A stretch of 64,000 bases of DNA from Streptomyces iranensis (GTDB lineage: Bacteria > Actinomycetota > Actinomycetes > Streptomycetales > Streptomycetaceae), in the NCBI RefSeq assembly GCF_017874715.1, contig NZ_JAGGLR010000015.1, positions 186,001 to 250,000 of the forward strand, written 5' to 3'. The notes under the pieces are model-generated. The model saw nothing but the letters and a program-made list of their open reading frames with translations, was not told the DNA's origin and made no database searches. Of the stretch, positions 19,129-26,221 are shown piece after piece (positions within the stretch are counted from its first letter, which is position 1; the number at the start of each line of letters is the position of its first letter). Position numbers and translations under genes: made by a program.

Positions 19129-20142
19129 TCAGACCGTGGCGCGACGGCGACGGACCACGAAGACCGCGCCACCGCCCGCGGCCATCGCCACACCGCCGAT
19201 CACGGCGATCATCGGCAGCGCGGAGGAGGAACCCGTTTCGGCCAGGCTGCCCTGCGGGCTGATCTCCGTGTCGCCCTTCGGCTTGTGCGGCAGCGGCTTC
19301 TTGCCACCCTGCGGCTTCGGGTCGGCCGGCGGCACATCGCCCGGCGTCGAACCCGCCTTCAGCACGTCGAACTCGTAGTACTCACCGGTCGAGTAGACGC
19401 AGTTGCCCTCGTCGTCCGCGTACACGCCGACGCTGATGGCGTAGCCGAAGCCCTCGGGCGCGCTCTTGGCGACGCTCAGCCGGAGGTCGACCGTAAGGGT
19501 CTCGTGGGGGCGCACATCGGTGTAGCCGACGTAGCCGGAGCCCGGGTCGCTCTCGTCGGTGGAGATCGCCTTCCAGGCGCCGGACTCGGGGTCCTTGTAC
19601 TGCAGCGTCAGGTACTTGCCCGTCCCGTCCGGGGCGGACTCGTGCACCGTGCCCGCGAAGACCCCGAAGTCGACCCGCTGGTAGGCGCGGTCCGACTCGT
19701 TCTTCACCTGGAACTTGAAGCCGTGGAAGCCGCTGCCCGCCACGACCTTCGACGGCAGGCCGACCAGGGTCGTGCTGAGCTCCGGGTCCTCGTTGTAGTC
19801 CCCGTCGTCCGCGCACTCGCCCTCGCCCGGTCCCTCGGTCGAGGTCGGGGTCGGGGTCGGGGTGGCGGTCTCGGTCGGGGTGGACGAGGGAGTGCCGGAG
19901 GGGTCGCCGGGGGTCGGAGCCTGGGTGGCGCTCGTGGACGGCGCCGGGGTGGTCGGCGTGGCATCGTCGGTCGGGGTCTCCGACGGCGCCGGGTCCTCCG
20001 GGGACGGCGTCACGGTGTCGGAGGCGGACGGCGACGGGCTCTCGCTCGGCGTCTCCGCGAAGGCAGCGGGGGCCGCGAGAAGCGCGGCGGGGGCTATGGC
20101 GGCCGTCGCTGCGGCGGCCGCCAGGGCGCGGCGAAGCTTCAT
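19129..20142 (-). CDS. Sortase-anchored LAETG cell-wall surface protein
   Basis: The 337-residue protein has a signal peptide (MKLRRALAAAAATAAIAPAALL ... AFA) and a long Ser/Pro/Thr stalk (about 30-120). A globular domain of about 150 residues contains two cysteines. It ends with LAETG, a hydrophobic helix and the tail VVRRRRATV, the C-terminal signal read by actinobacterial class E sortases. It is therefore predicted to be linked covalently to peptidoglycan. No sortase gene is in the window. The globular domain resembles none I can name. Direct repeats upstream at 20272-20298 may be regulatory. Confidence 0.93.
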   Translation of the reverse strand: MKLRRALAAAAATAAIAPAALLAAPAAFAETPSESPSPSASDTVTPSPEDPAPSETPTDDATPTTPAPSTSATQAPTPGDPSGTPSSTPTETATPTPTPTSTEGPGEGECADDGDYNEDPELSTTLVGLPSKVVAGSGFHGFKFQVKNESDRAYQRVDFGVFAGTVHESAPDGTGKYLTLQYKDPESGAWKAISTDESDPGSGYVGYTDVRPHETLTVDLRLSVAKSAPEGFGYAISVGVYADDEGNCVYSTGEYYEFDVLKAGSTPGDVPPADPKPQGGKKPLPHKPKGDTEISPQGSLAETGSSSALPMIAVIGGVAMAAGGGAVFVVRRRRATV

Positions 20143-20271
20143 GAAGACCTCTCTGGGTCCGTACGCATCGCCGGGGTGGGCGATACGCGTGTGGGAGGCC
20201 GTCGCGGTGGGGCGCGGGTATGGCCCTGCGTTTGCACGTACATGACCAGGCGAATGGCTGAAAGGTTGCCT

Positions 20272-20298
20272 TCACAGTTGCTCACAGAATGGTCACAG
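20272..20298. promoter_or_regulatory. Helically phased TCACAG direct repeats upstream of the LAETG gene
   Basis: TCACAG occurs at 20272, 20282 and 20293. The last two are the longer TCACAGAAT, and the spacings of 10 and 11 bases place them on one face of DNA, about 130-155 bases before the gene start. This could be a multimeric regulator site. Confidence 0.4.
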
Positions 20299-20481
20299 AA
20301 TCCGCGCTGGGCGCCCTGCCTCCCACGTCATCACCCGTACGGCGCGTGACCGGCCCGCGCGCGGGCTCGTTGTGCCCGGTGCCGCGCCAGCCAGGAGCGG
20401 CCCGGAAAATCCACGCGTGGCTCAGATCCGCCGCAGCGATGAGACGCGGCCCCTGTGGTGATTCAGGCGGCCCGTCGTGGG

Positions 20482-20573
20482 ACCTCGCTTCGGCGAGGTG
20501 ACCGGTCGGCAGGGGACAGCAGCCCGGTCACCACCTAAGGGCGGTCGGCCCCGGGGACGCCTGGGGCCGACCG
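20482..20573 (+). ncRNA. Candidate structured RNA element
   Basis: Three adjacent or overlapping perfect stems occur. ACCTCGC-TTCG-GCGAGGT (20482-20499) has a stable UUCG loop if read on the plus strand. GGTGACCGG pairs with CCGGTCACC (20497-20505 with 20524-20532). CGGTCGGCCCC pairs with GGGGCCGACCG (20542-20573). The first two stems overlap and could be mutually exclusive. The UUCG loop favours plus-strand transcription. No known family was recognised and no promoter is clear. Confidence 0.35.
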
Positions 20574-20744
20574 TATCCGGTCGAAACGGTTGCGCCCGGC
20601 GCTCCGCATCCACCACGATGCTGAGAGGGAAAACGCCCCCGGTCACACCCCGACATTGGTCCGACCACGCGGGCGTACGCCGTTCAGACACCCCTGACAT
20701 ACGGGCCCCATAAGCCAGCGGCGCAACCCCCCGGCGCCGCATCT

Positions 20745-20826
20745 CAGCACCGGCGCTGCCCTGACGCCGGTGCTGACCGCCTAGGGCCCCGGGGGCGCCC
20801 GCCCCGTTCGGGCGCTCCCGGGGCCC
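20745..20826. terminator. Tandem hairpins, probable terminator downstream of chorismate mutase
   Basis: A perfect 11-bp stem (CAGCACCGGCG at 20745-20755 with 20765-20775) is followed by an 18-base stem with one mismatch (20784-20801 with 20809-20826, GGGCCCCGG core). They begin 107 bases past the minus-strand chorismate mutase stop and could also end a plus-strand RNA from the structured stretch to the left. Confidence 0.55.
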
Positions 20827-20932
20827 TTCGCCTGCCCGTGACCCCCGGCCCCGGTCCGCGTCAAGGGCTCATCCCGGACGGTGAAGGCCTGCCCGTGGCC
20901 GCGAGGGCGGAGGGATCAGACCCGGCCAGGGA

Positions 20933-21202
20933 TCAGACCCGGCCCCGGCACAGCTCCAGCAGCGTCATGGCGAGCGTCGTGCCGGGCTTGCCCAGCCGCT
21001 GCCGGTAGCGGTCGAGGATCTCCATCTCGCGGGAGAGGTGCACCCGCCGCCCGCCCGCCGCGATCCGTGCCTCCTGGACGGTGGCCGAGACGGCCATCCG
21101 CTCCCGGACGAGATCGAGGATCTGCCCGTCGAGGGCGTCGATCCGCTCCCGCGCGGTGCCGATCACATTGGCGGCCTCTGTGGCCGAAACGCTGCTGCTC
21201 AT
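20933..21202 (-). CDS. Chorismate mutase, single-domain AroQ type
   Basis: The 89-residue all-helical protein converts chorismate to prephenate, the branch to phenylalanine and tyrosine. It shows the AroQ pattern: ARERIDALDGQILDLVRERMAVS with the first-helix Arg, a central Arg-rich helix (RRVHLSREMEILDRYR) and a C-terminal helix. The length suits a free-standing cytoplasmic AroQ enzyme, with no fused dehydratase or DAHP synthase. AGGAG lies eight bases before the ATG. Upstream on the same strand are a promoter, a leader peptide with Phe and Tyr codons and a terminator hairpin, suggesting attenuation. It is divergent from guaA. Confidence 0.93.
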   Translation of the reverse strand: MSSSVSATEAANVIGTARERIDALDGQILDLVRERMAVSATVQEARIAAGGRRVHLSREMEILDRYRQRLGKPGTTLAMTLLELCRGRV

Positions 21203-21268
21203 GTCCGTATCTCCTGGTCCGGGTCGCGGAGCCCTGGAGTCCGGTCGAGACCCGGAGAGAAGACAGAA

Positions 21269-21295
21269 CGCCCCGGGCCTTGCCGGCCCGGGGCG
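21269..21295 (-). terminator. Candidate attenuator terminator in the chorismate mutase leader
   Basis: Read on the minus strand, CGCCCCGGGCC, a five-base loop and GGCCCGGGGCG form a perfect 11-bp stem followed by TTCTGTCTTCTCT, eight T in thirteen. The hairpin ends 66 bases before the chorismate mutase ATG and lies after the leader peptide stop, so it would stop transcription ahead of the gene. Its 5' arm contains CGGGCCGG, complementary to CCGGCCCG in the peptide-coding part (21345-21352), allowing an alternative antiterminator. Confidence 0.6.
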
Positions 21296-21317
21296 CCTGG
21301 GAAGTCGCTGTCAGTGT

Positions 21318-21389
21318 TTACGCAGCACGACCATGGCAGCCGGACGGGCCGGTGCCATAGGTAAAGACGAAGGTCATGTGCGTGGACAT
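21318..21389 (-). CDS. Candidate leader peptide of chorismate mutase
   Basis: A 23-codon frame (ATG 21389, TAA 21318-21320) encodes a peptide containing MTFVFTYGTG: two Phe and one Tyr within five residues, the end products of the chorismate mutase branch. The ATG lies seven bases after the -10 of the candidate promoter, so the message could be leaderless; no ribosome binding site is visible. A second short frame (ATG 21334, seven residues) overlaps it in another frame. Function as a sensor for charged tRNA-Phe or tRNA-Tyr is inference. Confidence 0.45.
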   Translation of the reverse strand: MSTHMTFVFTYGTGPSGCHGRAA

Positions 21390-21396
21390 GGCGTCG

Positions 21397-21426
21397 ATTA
21401 TGGGCCCGTTAGAATCGAAAGTCCAA
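21397..21426 (-). promoter_or_regulatory. Promoter for the chorismate mutase leader
   Basis: On the minus strand TTGGAC (21421-21426), an 18-base spacer and CATAAT (21397-21402) match the housekeeping consensus closely, unusually well for this GC content. The predicted start is at about 21390. Confidence 0.65.
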
Positions 21427-21458
21427 ACCTGTGGTCCCGCCCCGAAGCCGTGGCCCCG

Positions 21459-21490
21459 CCGCAGTCATGTTCCACCGCAGTCATGTTCCA
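21459..21490. repeat. Perfect 16-bp tandem duplication in the guaA leader
   Basis: CCGCAGTCATGTTCCA occurs at 21459-21474 and again at 21475-21490, ending 32 bases before the guaA start. It resembles a recent slippage duplication, and each unit contains an ATG. Confidence 0.85.
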
Positions 21491-21522
21491 TCGCACGCCA
21501 CCACCGCCGGAAGGCCGCCGAA

Positions 21523-23109
21523 GTGCCATCAGCGTCCCCTGCTGCCGCCCCCGACACCGTCCTGGTCGTCGACTTCGGCGCGCAGTACGCCCAGCTCATC
21601 GCCCGCAGGGTCCGTGAGGCCCGGGTCTACAGCGAGATCGTTCCGTCCACCATGCCGGTTGCCGAGATGCTCGCCAAGAACCCCAAGGCGATCATCCTCT
21701 CCGGCGGCCCCTCGTCGGTCTACGCCGAGGGCGCGCCCACGCTCGACCGCGCGCTCTTCGAGGCGGGCGTCCCCGTCTTCGGCATGTGCTACGGCTTCCA
21801 GCTGATGGCCAAGGCGCTCGGCGGCACCGTGGACAACACCGGGGCGCGGGAGTACGGCCGTACGGCGCTCACCGTCACCAAGCAGGGCTCGACGCTCTTC
21901 GCGGGCACCCCCGACGAGCAGCAGGTGTGGATGTCGCACGGCGACGCCTGCTCCCAGGCCCCCGAGGGCTTCACCGTCACCGCGTCCACCGACGTGGTGC
22001 CGGTCGCGGCCTTCGAATGCGACGAGCGCAGGCTGTACGGCGTGCAGCACCACCCCGAGGTGATGCACTCCACCCACGGCCAGCAGGTGCTGGAGCACTT
22101 CCTCTACCGGGGCGCCGGCCTGGAGCCCACCTGGACCACCACCAATGTGGTCGAGGAGTCCGTGGCCGCGATCCGGGAGCAGGTCGGCACCAAGCGCGCG
22201 ATCTGCGGGCTGTCCGGCGGTGTGGACTCCGCCGTGGCCGCCGCCCTCGTCCAGAAGGCCATCGGCGACCAGCTGACCTGCGTCTACGTGGACCATGGGC
22301 TGATGCGCAAGGGCGAGTCCGAGCAGGTCGAGAAGGACTTCGTGGCGGCCACCGGAGTGCAGCTGAAGGTCGTCGAGGCCGAGGAGCGGTTCCTTGCCGC
22401 GCTCGCCGGGGTGTCCGACCCCGAGGAGAAGCGGAAGATCATCGGCCGGGAGTTCATCCGGGTCTTCGAGCAGGCGCAGGCCGAGCTGGTGGCCGAGGCG
22501 GGCGCGGCCGGTGAGGACGTGGAGTTCCTGGTCCAGGGCACCCTCTACCCCGATGTGGTGGAGTCCGGCGGCGGCACCGGCGCCGCCAACATCAAGTCCC
22601 ACCACAATGTGGGAGGGCTGCCCGACGACATCGAGTTCCAGCTGGTCGAGCCACTGCGCCGGCTGTTCAAGGACGAGGTGCGGATGGTCGGGCAGGAGCT
22701 CGGCCTGCCGGACGAGATCGTCCACCGCCAGCCCTTCCCGGGGCCGGGCCTGGGCATCCGTATCGTCGGCGAGGTCACCAAGGAGCGCCTGGACCTGCTG
22801 CGCGAGGCCGACGCCATCGCCCGCGAGGAGCTGACCGCCGCCGGTCTGGACCGCGACATCTGGCAGTGTCCGGTGGTCCTGCTCGCCGATGTCCGCTCGG
22901 TCGGCGTCCAGGGCGACGGCCGCACCTACGGCCACCCGATCGTGCTGCGCCCGGTCTCCTCGGAGGACGCGATGACGGCGGACTGGTCGCGGCTGCCGTA
23001 CGACGTGCTGTCGCGGATCTCCACCCGCATCACCAACGAGGTGGACCAGGTGAACCGAGTGGTGCTGGACATCACCAGCAAGCCGCCCGGCACCATCGAG
23101 TGGGAGTGA
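21523..23109 (+). CDS. guaA: GMP synthase (glutamine-hydrolysing)
   Basis: GuaA aminates XMP to GMP using ATP and glutamine. The 528-residue protein has a class I glutamine amidotransferase domain (nucleophile Cys89 in FGMCYGFQLMA; HHPEV). The ATP pyrophosphatase domain follows, with PP-loop LSGGVDSAV near 233, and the C-terminal dimerisation domain ends GTIEWE as usual. I chose GTG 21523 because GGAAGG lies eight bases before it and VLVVDFGAQYAQLI then starts near residue 12, as in homologues. Upstream in-frame starts would read the duplicated leader. No guaB is in the window. Confidence 0.97.
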   Translation: MPSASPAAAPDTVLVVDFGAQYAQLIARRVREARVYSEIVPSTMPVAEMLAKNPKAIILSGGPSSVYAEGAPTLDRALFEAGVPVFGMCYGFQLMAKALGGTVDNTGAREYGRTALTVTKQGSTLFAGTPDEQQVWMSHGDACSQAPEGFTVTASTDVVPVAAFECDERRLYGVQHHPEVMHSTHGQQVLEHFLYRGAGLEPTWTTTNVVEESVAAIREQVGTKRAICGLSGGVDSAVAAALVQKAIGDQLTCVYVDHGLMRKGESEQVEKDFVAATGVQLKVVEAEERFLAALAGVSDPEEKRKIIGREFIRVFEQAQAELVAEAGAAGEDVEFLVQGTLYPDVVESGGGTGAANIKSHHNVGGLPDDIEFQLVEPLRRLFKDEVRMVGQELGLPDEIVHRQPFPGPGLGIRIVGEVTKERLDLLREADAIAREELTAAGLDRDIWQCPVVLLADVRSVGVQGDGRTYGHPIVLRPVSSEDAMTADWSRLPYDVLSRISTRITNEVDQVNRVVLDITSKPPGTIEWE

Positions 23110-23210
23110 CCGGCCCGCGCCGAGGCCCGCCCCGCACCGTCCTGACTCTGGCCTCCTGCGATACCCAGAGGTAGCTTCCGCTCCAGCACACCAGAGGAGC
23201 GGAGCTGCCG

Positions 23211-24008
23211 ATGACGAACCAGCCGCAGACCCCCACCCCGATACCGACCGACCAACTGCGGTTCACCATGCCCCCGCAGCACACCTCGCCCCATGACGAG
23301 CGCCGCTATCGCAAGGAGCGGCTGGCCGCGGCGCTGCGCCTGTTCGGGCGGTTCGGGTACGAGGAGGGGGTCGCGGGCCACATCACCGTGCGGGACCCGG
23401 AGTTCACCGACTGCTACTGGGTGAATCCGTTCGGCATGCCCTTCGGCCACATCACCGTGAGCGATCTGCTCCTCGTCAATCAGGCGGGCCAGGTGGTCGA
23501 GGGGCGCGCCCACGTCAACCAGGCGGCCTTTGTCGTTCACTCTTCCGTGCATCAGGCGCGGCCGGACGTCGTGGCCGTCGCGCACAGCCGCTCGGTGCAC
23601 GGCCGCGCGCTGGCCGCGCTCGGCGAGCCGCTGGAGCCGATCACCCAGGAGGTCTGCGCGTTCTTCGAGGACCACGCGGTCTACGGGGGCACCACGGGGG
23701 TCGTCGTGGACGAGGACGAGGGGCGCGCGATCGCCGCCGCGCTCGGCGGCCACAAGGCCCTCATCCTGCGCAATCGCGGTCTGCTGACGGTCGGGGACTC
23801 GGTCGACGCGGCCGCGTGGTGGTTCATCACGATGGAGCGGGCCGCCCAGGTGCAGCTGACCGCGAAGGCGTCGGGCAAGCCGGTGCCCATCGACTACGCC
23901 GACGCGATGCGGACGCGTGAGCAGCTGGGAAACGATCTTGTGGCGTGGATCAACTATCAACCTCTGTATCTGCAGATCACCCGCGATGAGCCGGACCTGC
24001 TGAGCTGA
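23211..24008 (+). CDS. Class II aldolase/adducin-family protein
   Basis: The 265-residue zinc-dependent fold protein resembles fuculose- or ribulose-phosphate aldolases. The core contains GVAGHITVRDPE, the substrate loop NPFGMPFGHITVSDLLLV, the metal-ligand region VHSSVHQARPDVVAVAHSRS with clustered His, and LRNRGLLTVGDSVDAAAWWF. The length is normal. GGAG precedes the ATG at 23211. The real substrate is unknown; many actinobacterial members are annotated only by family. It is 101 bases after guaA and may be separately expressed. Confidence 0.9.
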   Translation: MTNQPQTPTPIPTDQLRFTMPPQHTSPHDERRYRKERLAAALRLFGRFGYEEGVAGHITVRDPEFTDCYWVNPFGMPFGHITVSDLLLVNQAGQVVEGRAHVNQAAFVVHSSVHQARPDVVAVAHSRSVHGRALAALGEPLEPITQEVCAFFEDHAVYGGTTGVVVDEDEGRAIAAALGGHKALILRNRGLLTVGDSVDAAAWWFITMERAAQVQLTAKASGKPVPIDYADAMRTREQLGNDLVAWINYQPLYLQITRDEPDLLS

Positions 24009-24113
24009 CACCCTCCGCGGTGCGGCACAATCCCCTCTCAACACATGTCAGTTGAGCGGTGCCGTGCGAACCCGCGGTCCCGTACGGAACGAGTGAACGA
24101 CGGAGCGACCCGC

Positions 24114-25409
24114 GTGGCGGTGGAGCAGGCGGAGAACGCCACGACGGCAGAAGGCCAGCACCCTCATGGGCACCCGCACGGCCACAAGGGCTGTGAATGC
24201 CCTCAGGGGGCCCGTGAGGGCCACCGGAGGGCCGTGGCCACGTTCGTGGCCCTACGGGAGCGTTTCGCGGCCGGAGAGGGCCTTCCAAAGGCTCTCGCCC
24301 ACTCGGCCGGGGCGTCCCGGCAGTGGGTCTCGGACGAGCTGGCCCACGCGGCCCGCTCGATGGCCGACAGCGGCCGCGCCGAGACCTCGGCCTGGCGCCA
24401 CCGGGTGTGGCTGCGCACGGTGTTCGTGGTGTGGGGCGCGGCCGGGGCGCTGCTGATCGGCCAGTTGGCCACGGCGATCGGCGCGGGCTGGTCGGTCGCG
24501 CGGACGGCCGGGCTCACCGCCGCCGTGGTCACCGCCGCGCTGCTGACTCTCGCCGCCCGGCTGCACCGCGCGGACGGCGGCCCGCTCGCCCCGCTCGTCG
24601 GCGAGGACAACCGCCTCTCCACCTCCCGTACCGTCGCCGCCGCCTGGCTGCTGATCGCGGTCTTCGCGGTGCTGGTGCTCGGCGTCGAGCTGGCCGTGGC
24701 CCCCGGCGACCGGCAGCGGCTGACCGACGGGCTCGCCCTCGGCCACACCGCCGGGCTCCTTACGGTCGCCGCGCTGGCGTGTGCGGCCGCGGTGCTGGCG
24801 CGGCTCGTCGTGGCGGCCCGGGTGCGGGCGCAGCGGCTCCAGAAGGTGCGGGCCGTGCGCCCGCGCGCCGCCGATCTGCTGACCGACGACGCGGGCCGCG
24901 GCAGCTTCGCCGATGTGCAGTACGTCGTCGTCCACACCGTGGCCCTCGCCTTCACCGCGGTCCGCCTCGCCCGCGAGCCGTGGCGGCTGCCCGATGTGCC
25001 GTGGGGCCTGGCGCTGCTGGCGGCCGTGTCGGTGGTGATGTACCTGACCGGGAAGTACGCGGAGGGCGGCCGCCCGACCGTGCTGTCCGTCGTACGGGCC
25101 CTCCCCGAGGAGGGCGCCATCGACCGCGACGCCCCGATCCGCACCGGCGACGACATCGAGGTCCGCGGCAGCGGCTTCGTCCCGCCGGGCGCCCAGGACC
25201 CGGACCGGCTGGCCAAGCTGATGGTCCGCATCGGCACGGTGCACGTCCATGTCCCGCTGGTCCCGGTGGCCGGGGGCTTCAGCAGCCCCACGGACACCGC
25301 GCTCACCGTGCCGGTCCCGGTGGACGTGGAGCCGGGCCGGGTGGATGTGCAGGTCGTGACGGCCTCGGGGGCGGAGACCAACCGCTATCCCATCGATGTT
25401 ATGGACTGA
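24114..25409 (+). CDS. Integral membrane protein with His/Cys-rich N-terminus
   Basis: I do not recognise this 431-residue protein as a named family. Near residues 14-27 it has a potential metal-binding segment HPHGHPHGHKGCEC. A soluble helix region and about six TM helices follow between 105 and 310. The soluble C-terminal part (about 340-431) has RTGDDIEVRGSGFVPPGAQ, resembling an IPT/TIG-like beta domain. The GTG at 24114 has GGAG upstream; a GTG at 24093 and an ATG at 24045 are possible. It precedes the DoxX gene by 77 bases on the same strand. Confidence 0.75.
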   Translation: MAVEQAENATTAEGQHPHGHPHGHKGCECPQGAREGHRRAVATFVALRERFAAGEGLPKALAHSAGASRQWVSDELAHAARSMADSGRAETSAWRHRVWLRTVFVVWGAAGALLIGQLATAIGAGWSVARTAGLTAAVVTAALLTLAARLHRADGGPLAPLVGEDNRLSTSRTVAAAWLLIAVFAVLVLGVELAVAPGDRQRLTDGLALGHTAGLLTVAALACAAAVLARLVVAARVRAQRLQKVRAVRPRAADLLTDDAGRGSFADVQYVVVHTVALAFTAVRLAREPWRLPDVPWGLALLAAVSVVMYLTGKYAEGGRPTVLSVVRALPEEGAIDRDAPIRTGDDIEVRGSGFVPPGAQDPDRLAKLMVRIGTVHVHVPLVPVAGGFSSPTDTALTVPVPVDVEPGRVDVQVVTASGAETNRYPIDVMD

Positions 25410-25486
25410 GTCGTTCCGGCCGGCCGCTCCGTATGGTTTCGTCGAACACGCAACCAAACGGCGGGGTGACGGGAGAGGCGGGCGGC

Positions 25487-26080
25487 ATGAGACACGCGGA
25501 TCGTATGGCCGGTTCGGGTACGGCGGGCAGCGGCGGGAGCGTGCACGGTATGGGCGGGATGGGTGGCGTGAGCGGTATAGGCGGGCAGCAGCAGCCCATG
25601 GGGATCAGAGCCACCGCCGGCCGTTACGCGCTGCTGCCGCTGCGGATCTTCCTCGGCGTCACCTTCCTCTACGCCGGAATCGACAAGCTCACCGACTCGG
25701 CCTTCCTGTCCGACTCGGGCTCGGGCTCGATCGGCGAGCTGATGCGCCAGGTGCGGGACACCTCGGCCGTGCCGTGGCTGGTCGACCAGGCCCTCAAGGA
25801 CCCCACCGCCTTCGGCTACGCGATGGCCTACGGCGAACTGGCCGTCGGCCTCGGCATCCTGGTGGGCCTCCTCTCCCGCCTGGCCGCCTTCGGCGGCGCG
25901 CTGATCTCGCTGAGCCTGTGGCTCACCGTCAGCTGGCAGTCGGACCCGTACTACTACGGCAACGACCTGGCCTATCTGATGGCGTGGCTGCCGCTGGTGC
26001 TGGCCGGGGCGCCGTATCTCTCCCTGGACGTCGTCATCTCCCGGCGCCGGCGCCGTCAGGGCTCGCAGCTCTTCACATAG
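25487..26080 (+). CDS. DoxX-family membrane protein
   Basis: The 197-residue protein has a Gly/Met-rich N-terminus (VHGMGGMGGVSGIGG), then four TM helices with the DoxX pattern (LPLRIFLGVTFLYAGIDKL; MAYGELAVGLGILVGLLSRLAA; AYLMAWLPLVLAGAPYLSLD). The family is linked to thiosulfate:quinone oxidoreductase and redox protection of membranes, but this member's role is unknown. The last eight codons are the first unit of a 19-bp tandem array, so the present stop may have been set by the repeat. ATG 25487 follows GGGAGAGG. Confidence 0.88.
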   Translation: MRHADRMAGSGTAGSGGSVHGMGGMGGVSGIGGQQQPMGIRATAGRYALLPLRIFLGVTFLYAGIDKLTDSAFLSDSGSGSIGELMRQVRDTSAVPWLVDQALKDPTAFGYAMAYGELAVGLGILVGLLSRLAAFGGALISLSLWLTVSWQSDPYYYGNDLAYLMAWLPLVLAGAPYLSLDVVISRRRRRQGSQLFT

Positions 26081-26154
26081 CTCGCGGTTCTTCGCACGGC
26101 TCGCGGTTCTTCGCACGGCTCGCGGCTCTTCGCATAGCTCGCGGCTCTCACGGG
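26060..26154. repeat. Five tandem 19-bp repeats overlapping the DoxX stop codon
   Basis: Units begin at 26060, 26079, 26098, 26117 and 26136, with consensus RGCTCGCGGYTCTTCGCAY. Units 2 to 4 differ from each other by only one to three bases. The first unit encodes the DoxX C-terminus and the TAG stop is at 26078-26080, so the array extends the gene end into the space before the convergent kinase gene. Confidence 0.88.
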
Positions 26155-26221
26155 AGGCGCGTCTCTTCACGGGGCGCGCCTCTTCACGCGGGGCGTGCCC
26201 GTGCCCCCGGGTCTTGCCCCG

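Larger units (their letters stand above)
20143..20932. other. 790-base non-coding region with several strong hairpins
   Basis: No coding frame is convincing. It contains triple TCACAG repeats (20272-20298), a 10-bp palindrome CCACGCGTGG (20411-20420), a chain of hairpins at 20482-20573 and two large stems at 20745-20775 and 20784-20826. The left part is the promoter region of the LAETG gene; the right end is downstream of chorismate mutase. Confidence 0.6.
21203..21522. other. Divergent control region of chorismate mutase and guaA
   Basis: The 320 bases hold a minus-strand attenuator-like leader (promoter 21397-21426, peptide 21318-21389, terminator 21269-21295). The plus side holds a -10-like TAGAAT (21410-21415), a 16-bp tandem duplication and the guaA ribosome binding site. 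The two candidate promoters overlap. Confidence 0.6.

Noticed and set aside
20615..20660. CTGAGAGG string resembling part of a TPP riboswitch
   Set aside because: The rest of the thi-box (ACCTGATC-type segment and P4/P5 stems) is missing and no thiamine gene is nearby.
21308..21330. CTGTCAGTG on the plus strand in the guaA upstream region as a further DNA-damage promoter
   Set aside because: The hexamer eight bases downstream is GCACGA, which fails TAnnnT, and the string lies in the chorismate mutase leader on the other strand.
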